A DNA stretch of 64,000 bases from Eleusine coracana subsp. coracana (GCA_032690845.1 CM064426.1:63836631-63900630), one strand, 5' to 3'. Counted from the first letter of the stretch, positions 33,689 through 44,469 are shown. Notes: generated by a model not told the origin, from the letters alone. Translations and numbers: made by a program.

Positions 33689-35020
33689 TGTGTTGAGTTT
33701 CTTCTCTTGCAATGAGGACATTGCAAATTTTGAGAGTGGGGGAAGGGCTTTGCCATTAGTCATAGTTTTTAAGTGTTTTTGAGTCTAGTTTCTCGTTTGT
33801 TTTTCTTATGAGTGTTTATTTAAGTTTGTGTGTGTGTGCTTAAGAGAGTCATGAGTCATGTTGAGAGTTGCTTCAAGGTCTTTTATGTAGTTTGAATTAT
33901 TGCATTATCTTTAATAAAGTTAGTGTCGATTGTTAAATTGAAAGTGCCCCATACTATTTATCTTGTCTTTTTGATGATCGATTGGTTGATTACTTGAATT
34001 AGTTGGTTACCACTTAACTTTTGAGCTTTGTATTTGTGAAAATTTCTTTTGACTCATCATAAGCTAAAGCAAAAGCAAGGTCTCAATATGCCTACATAGC
34101 TGAGTGAATGAGAGCAAGTTACACCTTTGAACTGATTGGATTGTAAGTAACTTTGTCAACTTTTTGCTCATGATTTCGACCAAGTTAGAAAAGGATGATC
34201 TATTTGTTTATCTCTGTAATATCCGTTTAAATTCCTTGCTATCATGGAAACCATACATCTTTGTTTCTCCCTCCTCCTTGATACAACCTATATTCTCAAT
34301 AAAAGGGAATTCAGAAAATTTCTGCTGCTGGTACAAGACAGAAATTGCTGATTATATCAGGAATAGAAAAAGAGTGAAAGAAAAGAAAAAAATATATAGA
34401 CCGCACCGATTGGCATGACACTTGCGCCGATCAGCGCTGTTGCAAGAAAGAAAAAAAATATATAAAAAAAGATTAAGAGAAAATATATTCCCTGAGAGGC
34501 AGTAAGGTCATCGAAGAAAGCAGTTTTCTGATTATTTCCAATTCTTTGCCATTGTTCTCATTAAAAACATTTTTCTTTCTTTTAAATCTTCTATATTCCT
34601 CTTCTCCATTAAAGTTCTTTCCTAAGAAAATTGTTTCTTAGTGGGCATGATTGAGCACATTGTTCACATGGTTAATCTTATGGTTCAATTTAGTTATATA
34701 GCCCTCCAAAATCCACATACAATCCTTGAGTAGATAGGAGAGGGAAGGAAATACACTTGAGAGATCTCGAGAGGGCCAAATGCTTCATGTTTGATGCTAA
34801 AGATGAGTTGAGGAGAACTAAAATTGTTTTTGAAAAGTTTTTGTGGTGATTTGACTAAGTTCAAGTATGATATGCCGATTGGTTAAAAGGAGATGAGAGA
34901 AAATCTTTGTGGTGGGATAATGAGTAAAAATGATGATTGAGATTGATTGCATGAGAGATGGTGTGAAGATTCTTGTTACATATTTGATTTTGTATTGCTC
35001 GAGGACTAGCAAAGATTTGA
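33689..35020 (+). other. Athila 3' UTR
   Basis: Noncoding DNA shared with 11045-12493 of the minus-strand copy. One palindrome-family pair lies near 34404-34440. It is AT-rich, with A-rich runs at 34380-34480. No gene seen. Confidence 0.75.
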
Positions 35021-35032
35021 GTGTGGGGGAAC
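35021..35032 (+). other. Polypurine tract of the Athila element
   Basis: GTGTGGGGGAAC immediately precedes the 3' LTR; the matching tract of the truncated copy is at 11045-11058. It would prime plus-strand DNA synthesis. Confidence 0.8.
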
Positions 35033-36148
35033 TGTTGGTGGTTTCTAGATGCCTATTTTATCTACCAAAAAGGGATGTTTTGCATCTTAATTTGGTGGTG
35101 TGGACTAACAATTAACCCCATATTTGCATATATTTATAGTTGTTCTGTTTGGGATGTAACCGCAGGAAACAGGTGTAAAACAGGGCAATTATGGATAAAG
35201 AACTAAAGAGTAACGAAGATGGGCCAGATGCAGAGCCGCGTTGATCGGCGTGGAAGGAAAAGATGACGAAAACATGACCCAGTCCGAGAAAGACGAAGGC
35301 CCAGCCCAGTATGAGTTAGAGTCGGTGGAAGTTGACCTAATCCCATCGAGTGAAAGGAAGATAATTATCAAGAGCCAAGGGAGACGACAATCGCCAGAAT
35401 CAATTATCAGAACTAGGGTTTCAGGATATTGACGGCAATCACGAGAATCAATTATTAGAACTAGGGTTCTAGGATATTGGTGGCGAAGGTTGGTCAACAC
35501 CGACGAGACGCACCAGAAGGGAGGTCGCGCCGATCAGCGTGACGCTTGCGTCAATCGGCTCGTGCGCATTCTAGCGCTATTTCTCATCCCTCTGCTATTT
35601 CTAGCAAAAGGATGAGTGAGTAGTCTCATATTTTCTTCTCCAGTACGGGGATCTAGTCATGTAACTCTCATACTTATTGATATTCTCTCGATGAATTTAA
35701 TCTATGTGATGAACTTAATTGCACATCTATCTATCCTTTTCATTAGTGTATTGGCCAGTACACTTTTGCCCATTACATAGTGCAAGAAACCAGTGGGGAA
35801 CTAATAGCCTCTGTAGTGACAGCCGGGGTGAACGAAACCACCATGTCTTGTAGAATATTAGAGTCATCACTTGAGTTAATAAGAATATGGTTGCATGCTA
35901 GTGAACCAATCCTAAGGAGAGAATCCTTCATTATCCTGTTACCTCTACAATAGCATTCACCCTCCACTCTCTCACCGTCATCATTCACACCAACCAACCT
36001 ATTGCAATTTTTTATTAACCCTTTAATAGTAATGGTTCCGCTTGTTCCTTGTGGATTCGATAACCTTGGAATACTCTGAGGGAAAAAGAGCTACAACTAT
36101 ACACCATCCTCTTGCAGTATATAAGTGGGTGCGTAATTACGACCAACA
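35033..36148 (+). repeat. 3' LTR of the full-length Athila element
   Basis: TGTTGGTGGTTTCTAG to ATTACGACCAACA, 1,116 bp. It lacks the TATA box seen in the 5' LTR. It carries palindrome-family motifs at about 35237-35250 and 35528-35560. Confidence 0.93.
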
Positions 36149-36240
36149 ACCATTTATTTGGTGTTGGTATTCAGGTTAGGAATTTAGATGTAGGAGATGT
36201 GGGGATGTTGTTTAAATGTAAATTTGTGATCAATTTTGTT
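36149..36240 (+). pseudogene. GRF-type gene, 3' remainder after Athila insertion
   Basis: Directly after the Athila 3' LTR the plus strand continues the hydrophobic helix (read as YLVLVFRLGI) to a stop near 36190, then UTR-like sequence. Joining across the Athila element restores a tail typical of these small zinc-finger genes: an E/K-rich helix followed by a membrane-like segment. This is inference from continuity alone. DNA at 36241-36590 is GC-rich with small repeats of cataagagcgtgacccatc and no gene. Confidence 0.4.
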
Positions 36241-36778
36241 TCATCTCATCGATTATTTCACAAATTTTGTGATTTACTTTACTTTTCCTCTTCTCAACCC
36301 GCACGAAAGCATGAACTTGACTCCGGGGACTTTTACCCCCACCACTTGCCAACCCCACCTATCATTGAGATGATGGGGACTCGCATGTCAGCCTGCCTCC
36401 CCGGTCCCACCCAAGGCCAACCTGTCATTGAAAGAGTGCGACCCATAGTTATTCATACGAGCGCGGCCCATAGTTATCCACTCGCCTCGCCGCTCCCACC
36501 CGAGGCACACCTGTCATTTAAGACCGCGGACCATAGTTGTTCATAAGAGCGTGACCCATCTGCTATTCATAAGAGCATGACCCATCAGTTTTAGGCCACG
36601 TTTGGTTTGGATTCTAAAACAACTTATGCTTCTGCCTCTAAAAAAATTTGCCAAGGGGTTGGGAGCATGTGTAGCCTCTAGCAAGATAGCGCAAGCTTGG
36701 GATTTCTCTTCTCTTTCCAATTTGGGTCCAATGGTAATTGAATGGAAAGACGCCTCCCGAATGACCAGTGCAACCTAG

Positions 36779-37790
36779 TGATGTGAACAAGGGTTCCTGA
36801 TCTTCTGATAGATTCTGATAATCTTGATTAAGGCGGAGGCGATACACAAATCGATCCGGCTTCCGAATGACACGTTCTAAACCCCGCAATCACCGCACAA
36901 CGTCTCCTCTGGTTATCAACCGTTCAAGAATGATTGACCTTGCCGAGAAGGCTTATCCTTGCCTGCAAATCAAGAACACAAGCAAGAACAAAGAAGAATT
37001 CAACCAAATTTGCAAGTATACGATGAATCTCACAAGTTGGAGTCTCACAAACCGATCAAACGGCAAAACTATTATCAACAGAATAATTTAAGCAAACCCA
37101 AATCCTAATGAAGAGGCGGCAGCTATATATGAGGACCCTAGGGTCGTGCAAGACCCTCTGGACGCAGCCCTAAGTGGGATCAACTTGATACATGGCCCAA
37201 AGACCGATTACGGTGTCGTAGCACCAGGACAGATTCTGGATGTTGAATTGTTTTAATGATTCCCAAGGGCTCGAGACATATTTTGACATGGGATTAGTTG
37301 GATTGGAAAGTTCTTTTTGTTATATTTCTAGGCATATATAGAACGTCCAAATCTGAGTCCGTATGTGTCCTGGGCATCCGTTTTAGTGTAGACTGGTCCT
37401 GGGCTCCGAAATAGACTCAAAGTCGGTTTTGATTGGGCCAGACCTTGGCTTGGACGTCCTTGCTGGCCATCACGCCTCCAATCACCTCCCCAGCTATCTC
37501 ATCGTCATCTCCATGGTTTCTAACAATAATTAATTCATTAGGTAACCATATGTTCTCAAAATCATATAAAGAATTCATTAAGAACAAGCTCACCCGTAAA
37601 TTCAGTTGGCGCGCATGAACTTGCATTTTGATTGGCGGAGTGCTAGGTGTATCCATAAGAGTGATATACTCATCACCTAGTCTCTCTTTCCTTTCCTGTG
37701 TGGGTCTCACAATAGTTGAATGGAAGAAAACACTGCTCTTAGTAGGGGTAGTAGGATCATTAGCATATTTCATTGATTCCAGCGCTCAAG
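36779..37790 (-). mobile_element. 3' end of a further gypsy element (LTR plus polyprotein C-terminus)
   Basis: On the minus strand the open frame 37773-37417 reads FHSTIVRPTQERKERLGDE then HARQLNLRVSLFL and NELIIVRNHGDDDE. This matches the extreme C-terminus of gypsy polyproteins that carry a (R)ARQLN block. The frame runs into an LTR-like block, 36779-37507 (about 729 bp, TGATGTG start on the plus strand, ...ATCGTCA end), with wording like the LTR of the gag-pro element at 45995 (gaacacaagcaag blocks, 'tacatggccca' phrases). RT and IN are absent. LTR limits are approximate. Confidence 0.6.
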
Positions 37791-37989
37791 TCTAAAACAA
37801 CTTGATTTCAGGGATGGAGGAAGCTAATATAGAGAAAGTTGAAAGAAGAATGTATTTTAAAGAAAAGAAGTACCAAAGGGGCCCTTAGTTATTCAAATTT
37901 TTTGACCTGATGACAAAAGTGGAGACTTATATAGATAAAAGTGGATTACATACATAGATTGTCATCCATAGATTACATAGATTGCATAC

Positions 37990-38874
37990 GATAAAGAAAA
38001 AGTAGCACAGGAGGCCAATGAGATTGGTTACAAAATTTGGTCTTGATGACCTAGATTTACATTGGCCTGTGGTCTACTACTCTACTCCTCATCAAAAAGC
38101 CGGACCACAACATTCTCAGGGTGGACCTCATTGGCGATGGCAGTCCCAGTGGCATATGTTCCCACATCATGTCATAGAAGTCTTCTGTGGTCGTCGAAGC
38201 CAGGTAAAGGAAGTTCTCGCTAGAGTCCAGGTGGGGCATGCTTAGGGCGTGGGTGGCGCCTTTGCGGATGCCGGTTGTGGCGAGTTCCCGCGCACGTGTC
38301 GCCGTGGAGGTTCATCTCCTCTGTGGCGATCCTGGTGGCCTCCTCAATCTCCTGAAGCCACGTCGAAAGCTATGAGAGAAAAGGGGGTGGAATAGCTAAC
38401 ATGCTATGTACCAGCCACGTTTGCATCGGCTGCGGCTAGCCGAGCACTTGCCGTCTGTGCCTCCTGCTCCGCCACCGCTAAAGCAGATGCTAGAGCCGTC
38501 GTGATATCCCCTGGGAGAGTAGCAGGGGCTGGTGGAGAAGGAAGGGGCGGTGGAGCTGTCCCATCACTACATGAGAGAGAGGATAATGATGATTAGAAAC
38601 TGAAGAAGGCAACAAAGGAGATTATCATGATGGCTTACCCCCAGCGGTTGCATGGATACGTGTTCGGAGCAGCGGTTCCAGGGTTGCCGATCGTCCATGG
38701 TGGGGAGCTTGCCTTGAGCAAGGGCGTGAAAAGAAGGGGAAGAAGAAGGGAGTCAGGAATGGTTGAGCCGAGAGGAAAGTCCTCCTGTTTTATGGACAAG
38801 AATGGGAAGGAGCCCGAGGAGCATGCGAAGGAGCCCGAGGTGAAGTTATGACCCACGATCAATATGGTTTGCAT
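37990..38874 (-). pseudogene. Degenerate intron-containing coding remnant, family unknown
   Basis: Read on the minus strand from 38580, an alanine-rich stretch (ITTALASALAVAEQEAQTA, then RLAAADANVAG) is followed by a likely GT-AG intron of about 50 bp near 38370-38415. The next exon reads TWLQEIEEATRIATEEMNL and, after a one-base shift, ENFLYLASTTTEDFYDMMW. The style recalls the coiled-coil ORFs sometimes carried by grass gypsy and CACTA elements, but I cannot name it. DNA at 37791-37990 has no gene. Confidence 0.3.
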
Positions 38875-39071
38875 GTGAGGACTTGATTCCGGGGACTTTA
38901 ACCCTGACTATGAGCTATCAGGGCCTGTTCATTTCCCGATTGACTCACCAGTTGGGCGCGTGCTCTGGACCCTTAGGCATCAATGTTGCATGCTCCAAAT
39001 GATGCGTGCCGGCCGTGCATGTTCTATCGAGGCTCCTGTTCTTCTCTCATCTTCTATCATCCATCACAACG

Positions 39072-39272
39072 CACGCCAGGGCCGGTTCATTTCAGGGTTA
39101 AAAAGTTTTGAGTTATGAGGGTGTTGGTTTCCCTCGCCTCAACTTATGGTTCCCAATTAATCTTGCTATTTAGGATTACTAAACAAAGTGTGATGATAAA
39201 TCCTTTTTATAGATTGGTTGTAAATTGTGAGACGAATCTAACAAGGCTAATAAATCTATGTTTTCGTACAGT
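39072..39272. repeat. Possible MITE arm (hAT/PIF-like)
   Basis: The block opens with gggccggttcatttc and ends with gagacgaatctaacaaggctaataaatctatg, phrases typical of one arm of common grass MITEs. I could not locate the matching second arm or a target duplication. A similar opening (gggcctgttcatttccc) occurs at 38929-38945. Confidence 0.35.
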
Positions 39273-39600
39273 GATGTTTTATTCAGCCCATCACTCAGTC
39301 TCTATTGGGAAATGAACACCACCGTAGGTCAACGGTCAAAACAGAAAGAGGATGGTTCACGCGTAAACTGCGCGAGGTCGCTGAAATATGGGTATGATGT
39401 TTTATTCGGCCCACCGTCAGTCTATCTTGGGACACAAACACCACCGCAGGCCAACGGTCAAAACAAAAAGAGGTTGGTTCACGCGTAAACTGCGTGGGGT
39501 CACTGAAATGTGGGTCCGATGTTTTATTCGGCCCACCACTCAGTCTCTCTTGGGACACGAACACCACCTCTGAACCATTCTCTTTCTGTTTTGACCGCTC
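39273..39600. repeat. Tandem repeat, 122-123 bp unit, 2.4 copies with inverted end
   Basis: Units start at 39273, 39396 and 39518, each opening gatgttttattc(a/g)gccca. Copies 1 and 2 carry acggtcaaaaca(g/a)aaagag and gttcacgcgtaaactgcg. Copy 3 stops after about 50 bases and is followed by ctgaaccattctctttctg and ttttgaccg, the inverse complement of the middle of copies 1 and 2, so the end can fold back on the array. Confidence 0.8.
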
Positions 39601-40492
39601 AGTCTCTCACATCCTAGAAGAGTACGCTTTCAGATTCTTTATTTCGTGTCCGGGATACAGAAGCGCCCTATAAGAGTATGCTATTAGTTTTTTCAATATT
39701 TTGGTGATTTATATCTCAAAAAATATAGTGAATTTTGAAGTGGAAATTTGTTGTCGTACGTAATACATAATATTCAAATACCAGTAAAGTTTAGCTTAAT
39801 GACACTACTAATGTGAGGTTGACATGGCAAAATTGTTTCAGTAAATTCCAGAAATTTTACTGCATGGGTAGGAACCTGTGTTACATGCCTGCACTAGATT
39901 GCAGATCCTAACTCTTCTTATTTAGATCCCTAAAAATAATTTTTTACTCAATTTCTAAATATTTTGGCAATTTTTAATTCGAAAACTCTAAGGATTTTGG
40001 AACTGAACTTTTGCATGTGATTGTTTCATGTGACATGCAACCACACTATATTTTTATTTATTTATTTTGGTAATTTAAACAAAAGTGTGTTCAAAATGGA
40101 CTAGTCTATCCATGTGATATGAATATTGTACATACATCCATGTGATATGAACATTGTACATATATTTTTGACTAATACCGATAACATGGTTGAAACCGAC
40201 AAAAAAGAATAGAATTGTTTTTTATAAGATCATAGAAAAATCATCAAATTTGAACATGAAACATGAGATCCATCCGTATTTGAAGATTTAATTATGAACT
40301 TAAAAGAAAAAAGTAAACACTCAGCAAGAACAGACGAAGAACTGTCGATGAACTCGGTGTCGACATGTGGGGACGACATGTCAGCGAATTTGTGCAACGA
40401 GACCCATTGATGAAGTCGGCCCAAGAGCCCAACATAGGATGGGCGGGCCCCTTGTCTAGGCTCCCGCCTGGCTTTGGCCTTACTTGCTCATT
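39601..40492. other. AT-rich spacer with no recognised gene
   Basis: Duplicated phrases such as catgtgatatgaa(t/c)attgtacata near 40110-40160 suggest local slippage. No coding frame, terminal repeats or motifs seen. Confidence 0.45.
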
Positions 40493-40790
40493 GGCCAAAT
40501 TTCGGAAGAATTCAAAAATCACGGAAAAATTCAAAACATTGAAAAACCTGCTCGGATTAAAGTTGTAGGTGCAGTAGATGTTAACCCTCGAGTTTGAGGT
40601 CATTTGGAGAAGGTCAAAAAAATGGTCGCACCAGAAATGGGGTAGTCTGGCCTACCTTTGGCACAGTTCGGCCAAAATCCCAGAAAAATTAAAAAATTCA
40701 AAATATTGAAAAACCTACTCGGATTGACGTTGTAGGTGTAGTAGATGTTAACCCTCGAGTTTGAGGTCATTCGGAGAAAACATTCACATA
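40493..40790. repeat. Direct repeat pair, period 167 bp
   Basis: Copies at about 40493-40627 and 40661-40790 share the core gtagatgttaaccctcgag then tttgaggtcatt(t/c)ggaga. The preceding ttgaaaaacct(g/a)ctcggatt and ggccaaa blocks match as well. The 167-bp period is near nucleosomal length. It may be two monomers of a satellite or a duplicated subterminal region of the adjacent MULE. Confidence 0.7.
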
Positions 40791-40915
40791 ATGGAGGAGC
40801 AACCATAGTGCATACATATTTACAGTTAAGACACAAGTTTCACACCTCAGAATACAAATTGCAATCATTCATACAAGTTTCACCTTCCACTCGATTTTCT
40901 CTTCTTGCTACCATT

Positions 40916-41366
40916 TCATTGTGCAGGCACACCACACAAAACCCTCATGCTCTTGGTTTTCTTCACGTCACTAGGACTAGGCCGCCGCATGCACACCACA
41001 AGTTCTTGTTCTTCTTCTGATTCCATGCCAACTTGCCGAACACCTTCATTATGCACAACATCATCCAAAATCAAATCACATGGCACCACATCATTCAATA
41101 ATAGATTTTGTTTGCACAACATCCAAAAATGATTCGGCTAGCACCACATCATCTAAAACTGATTCAGGTTGCACTAAAATTGATTCAGCTTGCTCCACAA
41201 CATCTAAAACTAATTCAGTTTGTTGTGTGCCATCTTCCAAATCACCTGCATCCTGCACACTTCTCTTTCTTTTTGTTGGCCAGACATTTTCAACAACAAC
41301 AGGTTCAAATTCAGCAGCCTTACTTCCACGCTTTTTCCTAAAAAAATAAAAATGATATAGAAACAA
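40916..41366 (-). pseudogene. Acidic ORF next to MULE transposase with short internal repeats
   Basis: Two overlapping minus frames (41366-41091 and 41122-40916) read KKRGSKAAEFEPVV, then a valine/aspartate-rich region in which a 10-12-residue phrase (VLDVVEQAES, VLDDVVLAES, LDVVQTKS, LDDVVHNE) recurs four or more times. It directly follows the transposase C-terminus and may be its last exon after the KRGKRM-type basic region, which would place a repeat-expanded acidic tail there. No known domain. Confidence 0.45.
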
Positions 41367-41430
41367 AGTAAATTTAAGTGCTCAATTAGATGGCTCAATG
41401 ATTTTTCTTCTAAAACTTATTTTGGCTTTT

Positions 41431-43560
41431 CTAGAGTGTAACGGCATTTGGCAGATCCAGCTCAGTGGCCAGGTTCCTGACACAACTTGCATCTATTTTT
41501 GTTGCCTTTCTATGCCCGTTTTGGTTTATCATTCTTTTTCCCCTCTTACTACTACTACCTTTCTCAGACAAAGCCTTGTATCTGCTTATTTTAGGCATGC
41601 TAGCCTTTCTTTTGGCAAGGGGGGGACACATTGAAAATTCAAATTCCACTTCAGGCCACTGAGACTGATCTGTAAGTGGTGCTATTGGAGTTGCATATGC
41701 AGCCTTGAATCTTGCTACCGAATAATATTTGTGCAGATAAGGGTGCATGTTTACCTTTGGCTTGCCAGTGAAGAAGAGTATGGCATGCTCACATGGTTTT
41801 CCAGTGTGCTGCCACTCGAGGCATATGCATTCTTGTAGATCAGTGTGAACCACATGCCTCCTTGCAGTCTTGGTATCTCTGACTTGAGCGCCCCACAAAG
41901 AAGAACTCTCAATTACCAAATGTGCAAGATTTCTACTCCTGTTAACCACTTGTTGAACCACAACCTATTCTTCTTCTCAATTCCCACATCCACATGATCA
42001 TGATCCTAATTTGGTCAACCATGTCATGCACAGGCAAGTCTTTCAACTGTTTCACCTTGTTGTTAAAACTTTCAACCAGATTGTTATTGATATGGTCACA
42101 CTTGATGGCCATATTAAATCCTGACCTATACCACAGAAAAGAATGGTATGTTTTCTCCCACTGCTCAAACTTTGGATCTGCTGCATACACCTTGCCAAGG
42201 TGATGATCATGTGTCTTTTTACTGTAAGCTCTTGTTGCTGGCCATAGCCCCCAAAAACTTCTCCTTTATGACTCTTCATCACATTCAACCACATATGACC
42301 GAAGCACTCCCTCTTCTCAGCATGTGGAAATGCATTCTTGACTGCATTTTCTAGCCCTTTACAAGCATCAGTGTGTATAGCCAAAGGTGTCACTGCCCAA
42401 TGCATCTTTTCAACTGTATCATGAACCATGTCCATGAAGCATCTGACTTAGATTGAAACATGCTAATAGCAACAGGAAACATCCAGTTATGTCCATCTAA
42501 AGCATTGCATGCTGCCAATTGACCAGTCCATTTTCCAGTCAAAAAAAGATAAGTCTACGCTCAAATATGGCCTACACCCTGCTTTAAAAGCCATCAATGC
42601 AAGGCTTTAAAGCCATAAAAAATTGGAGAAATATACCTTACCATCAGGTGCAACCTCTATATCTATCTCCACAACACTGCCAAGTGACCTCTTCTCCACC
42701 TCTGCCTTAAAACTATACAACATCCTGAACGTATTTACCCAATCACCATATAACTCTTTCATTGCCCTTTGTTTTGCCTTTCACACCATGGTATACTTCA
42801 CCTTAATAGGGTACTGCTTTTCCAGGTCAATTCTTAGTTTCTTTGTAGTAGTGTTTGGTGTTTTGGCTAAAATAGGACTGATCTTTTGTGCAACCCAAGC
42901 CTATGATGTCATTATTGATACATCTTGTGAACTAGTAATACAAGTATGTTCATGTGACATTTGATTAATCCTGATGGTACCTCCATCAGGTTGTTTTCTA
43001 GCATAAATGTACAAGTTGCAAGATTTGGCACCCCCATCAAAGCCTTTGCACTTCGCATAAAATTTCTTTGAATCTGCCCACGCAGTCTTGGCGTCAAGCT
43101 CCCTCCTCACTACATAAGTCTTAAAACACATCCTAAACTCTTTCATGTTTGGAAAACACTTTCCTACTCCAATTACAGGATTGTCTTAGTCATATACATT
43201 TATGAAGTCATCATCATTGTAATCATCTACCTTATCAGCAACTTCATTCATCAACTCTAGATCCACATGTTCAGAACCAATAGCCGCATTAGCCCCATCC
43301 TTCTCCTTCTCATTGTCTTTATCATCTACTGGAACTCCTATAATTTTGGCCATCTCATTGTCAGCCATTGGTGCAATGACCAAATCAGTACTCTCTTGCA
43401 GTTGTACTGAATTCCAGTCGACAACAGCCATATTTGCAGCACCATCACATCCCTCTTGTGTATCATCAGCTAACACTGTCACTTCGGTTAAAATGGGATT
43501 TATCTTCCTACTTGTAGCCCAATCATCATCGACAATCTGCATAGCCAACTTTGGTGGCAC
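41431..43560 (-). pseudogene. MULE transposase (MURA-like), frameshifted
   Basis: An acidic N-terminal region at 43186-43560 is followed by a plant MuDR DNA-binding module at about 42901-43160 (FPNMKEFRMCFKTYVV, KFYAKCKGF, CNLYIYA, HEHTC). The MULE core straddles a frameshift: one frame reads GQLAACNALDGHNWMFPVA (about 42490-42545), continued at 42052-42435 by HTDACKGLENAVKNAFP and REC(F)GHMWLNV. FEQWEKTYHSFLW and NNLVESFNNKVKQLKDLP follow at 41942-42190. The SWIM finger CICLEWQHTGKPCEHA is at about 41785-41832. MULE transposases cut DNA through a D-D-E centre. At least three frame changes make this a pseudogene. Confidence 0.8.
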
Positions 43561-44057
43561 ATATCCAACACAAGAATCTGATTTATTTGCTGGCCTTAGT
43601 TTTCAATTTATTTTTTCAATTTGTTTTGTTGCCAAATTTAATGTTTCACAAAATTCCCAGAGCCTTTTAACACCTTTAGTCCAGCATTTATGCAGAAGCC
43701 CCCTTTGGTTTTCTAGAATTGTATTTCCAGTCCTCACCTTTTGTCATTTTTGCCCCTGTCTACTTCTATGTAAGGTCAAATTCCTTCAAAACCATTAGCT
43801 AAAAGTTTAATCTCTAATGTGCCATCGAGAAAAAGGATATCCCCTCAATACCATTGCTCCTTAAATTTCGTCTCTTTGTTGCCAATATTTTCTCTATCTT
43901 TCAAAACAGAGATGCTAAAATGACCCAGTGGCCCTCCACTAGCCAATACAGTGCTACCGCTCAGCTTCATCCTCCCTGTTGGTTGTCTGCTTGCCTTGAG
44001 CGCCCAAATATTGCGCGATTGCGCATCTTCACCAGCCACCTCTTGGTGCAGCAGCAG

Positions 44058-44469
44058 TGTTGAGATTTATTCTCGGCACTAGACATAGGGTAATTCACCT
44101 ATGATGATTTATATGTAGGACAAGGGTATGAGCAAGATCGGGAGATGACGGTAACACAAGATGCTGATATAGACAGGTTTGGGCCCTCGGAGGATAATAA
44201 CCCTGCGTCCTGTGTTCTGTGGTATTTGTATTGATATGTCTAGATCATAGTTGTAGATGAGGAGGGTAGACCTAGATGATGATGTCTAGTTTTGTCTAAT
44301 CTATTTGATGCCCTATTGCTTGCCCCTTGAGGGAGTCCCTGCCCCTACTTATATATCCGAGGGACAAAGTTGCATGGCGGAGTCCTAGTTGGTCTACTAT
44401 ATATATCCAAGTAGGAGTCTATCTCTACTTTCCATCTATGTCAGGTATCCCAGGTATGTATCATCGACA
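44058..44469 (-). repeat. Tat-type LTR, second copy
   Basis: Plus-strand start TGTTGAGATTT, end ATCATCGACA. It shares the taacacaagatgc ... gacaggtttgggccctc ... cctgcgtcctgtgttctgtg core with the LTR at 6126-6486. A TATA-like box (minus GGATATATAAG) is at 44348-44358. Confidence 0.7.

Larger units (their letters stand above)
25750..36148 (+). mobile_element. Nearly full-length Athila-lineage gypsy retrotransposon (10.4 kb)
   Basis: Two LTRs of 1,117 and 1,116 bp bracket a tRNA-Asp-type PBS, gag, protease, RT-RNase H, integrase, a third ORF, a 1.3-kb 3' UTR and a polypurine tract. All genes carry stops or frameshifts, so it is non-functional in cis. By eye the first 250 bp of the LTRs differ at roughly 6-8% of positions, which suggests an age of a few million years. 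The flanks are GCCGT and ACCAT, a 3/5 match whose two differences are both G/A. It interrupts the GRF pseudogene. Confidence 0.93.
40850..44057 (-). mobile_element. Decayed Mutator-like element (MULE)
   Basis: The minus strand holds a MURA-type transposase with N-terminal DNA-binding domain, MULE catalytic region, SWIM finger and a downstream acidic ORF. Terminal inverted repeats and a 9-bp duplication were not found, so the limits are only the coding evidence on the left and the Tat LTR at 44058 on the right. A small minus frame at 43845-44039 (MAGEDAQSRNIWALK) may be its first exon or unrelated. Confidence 0.65.
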
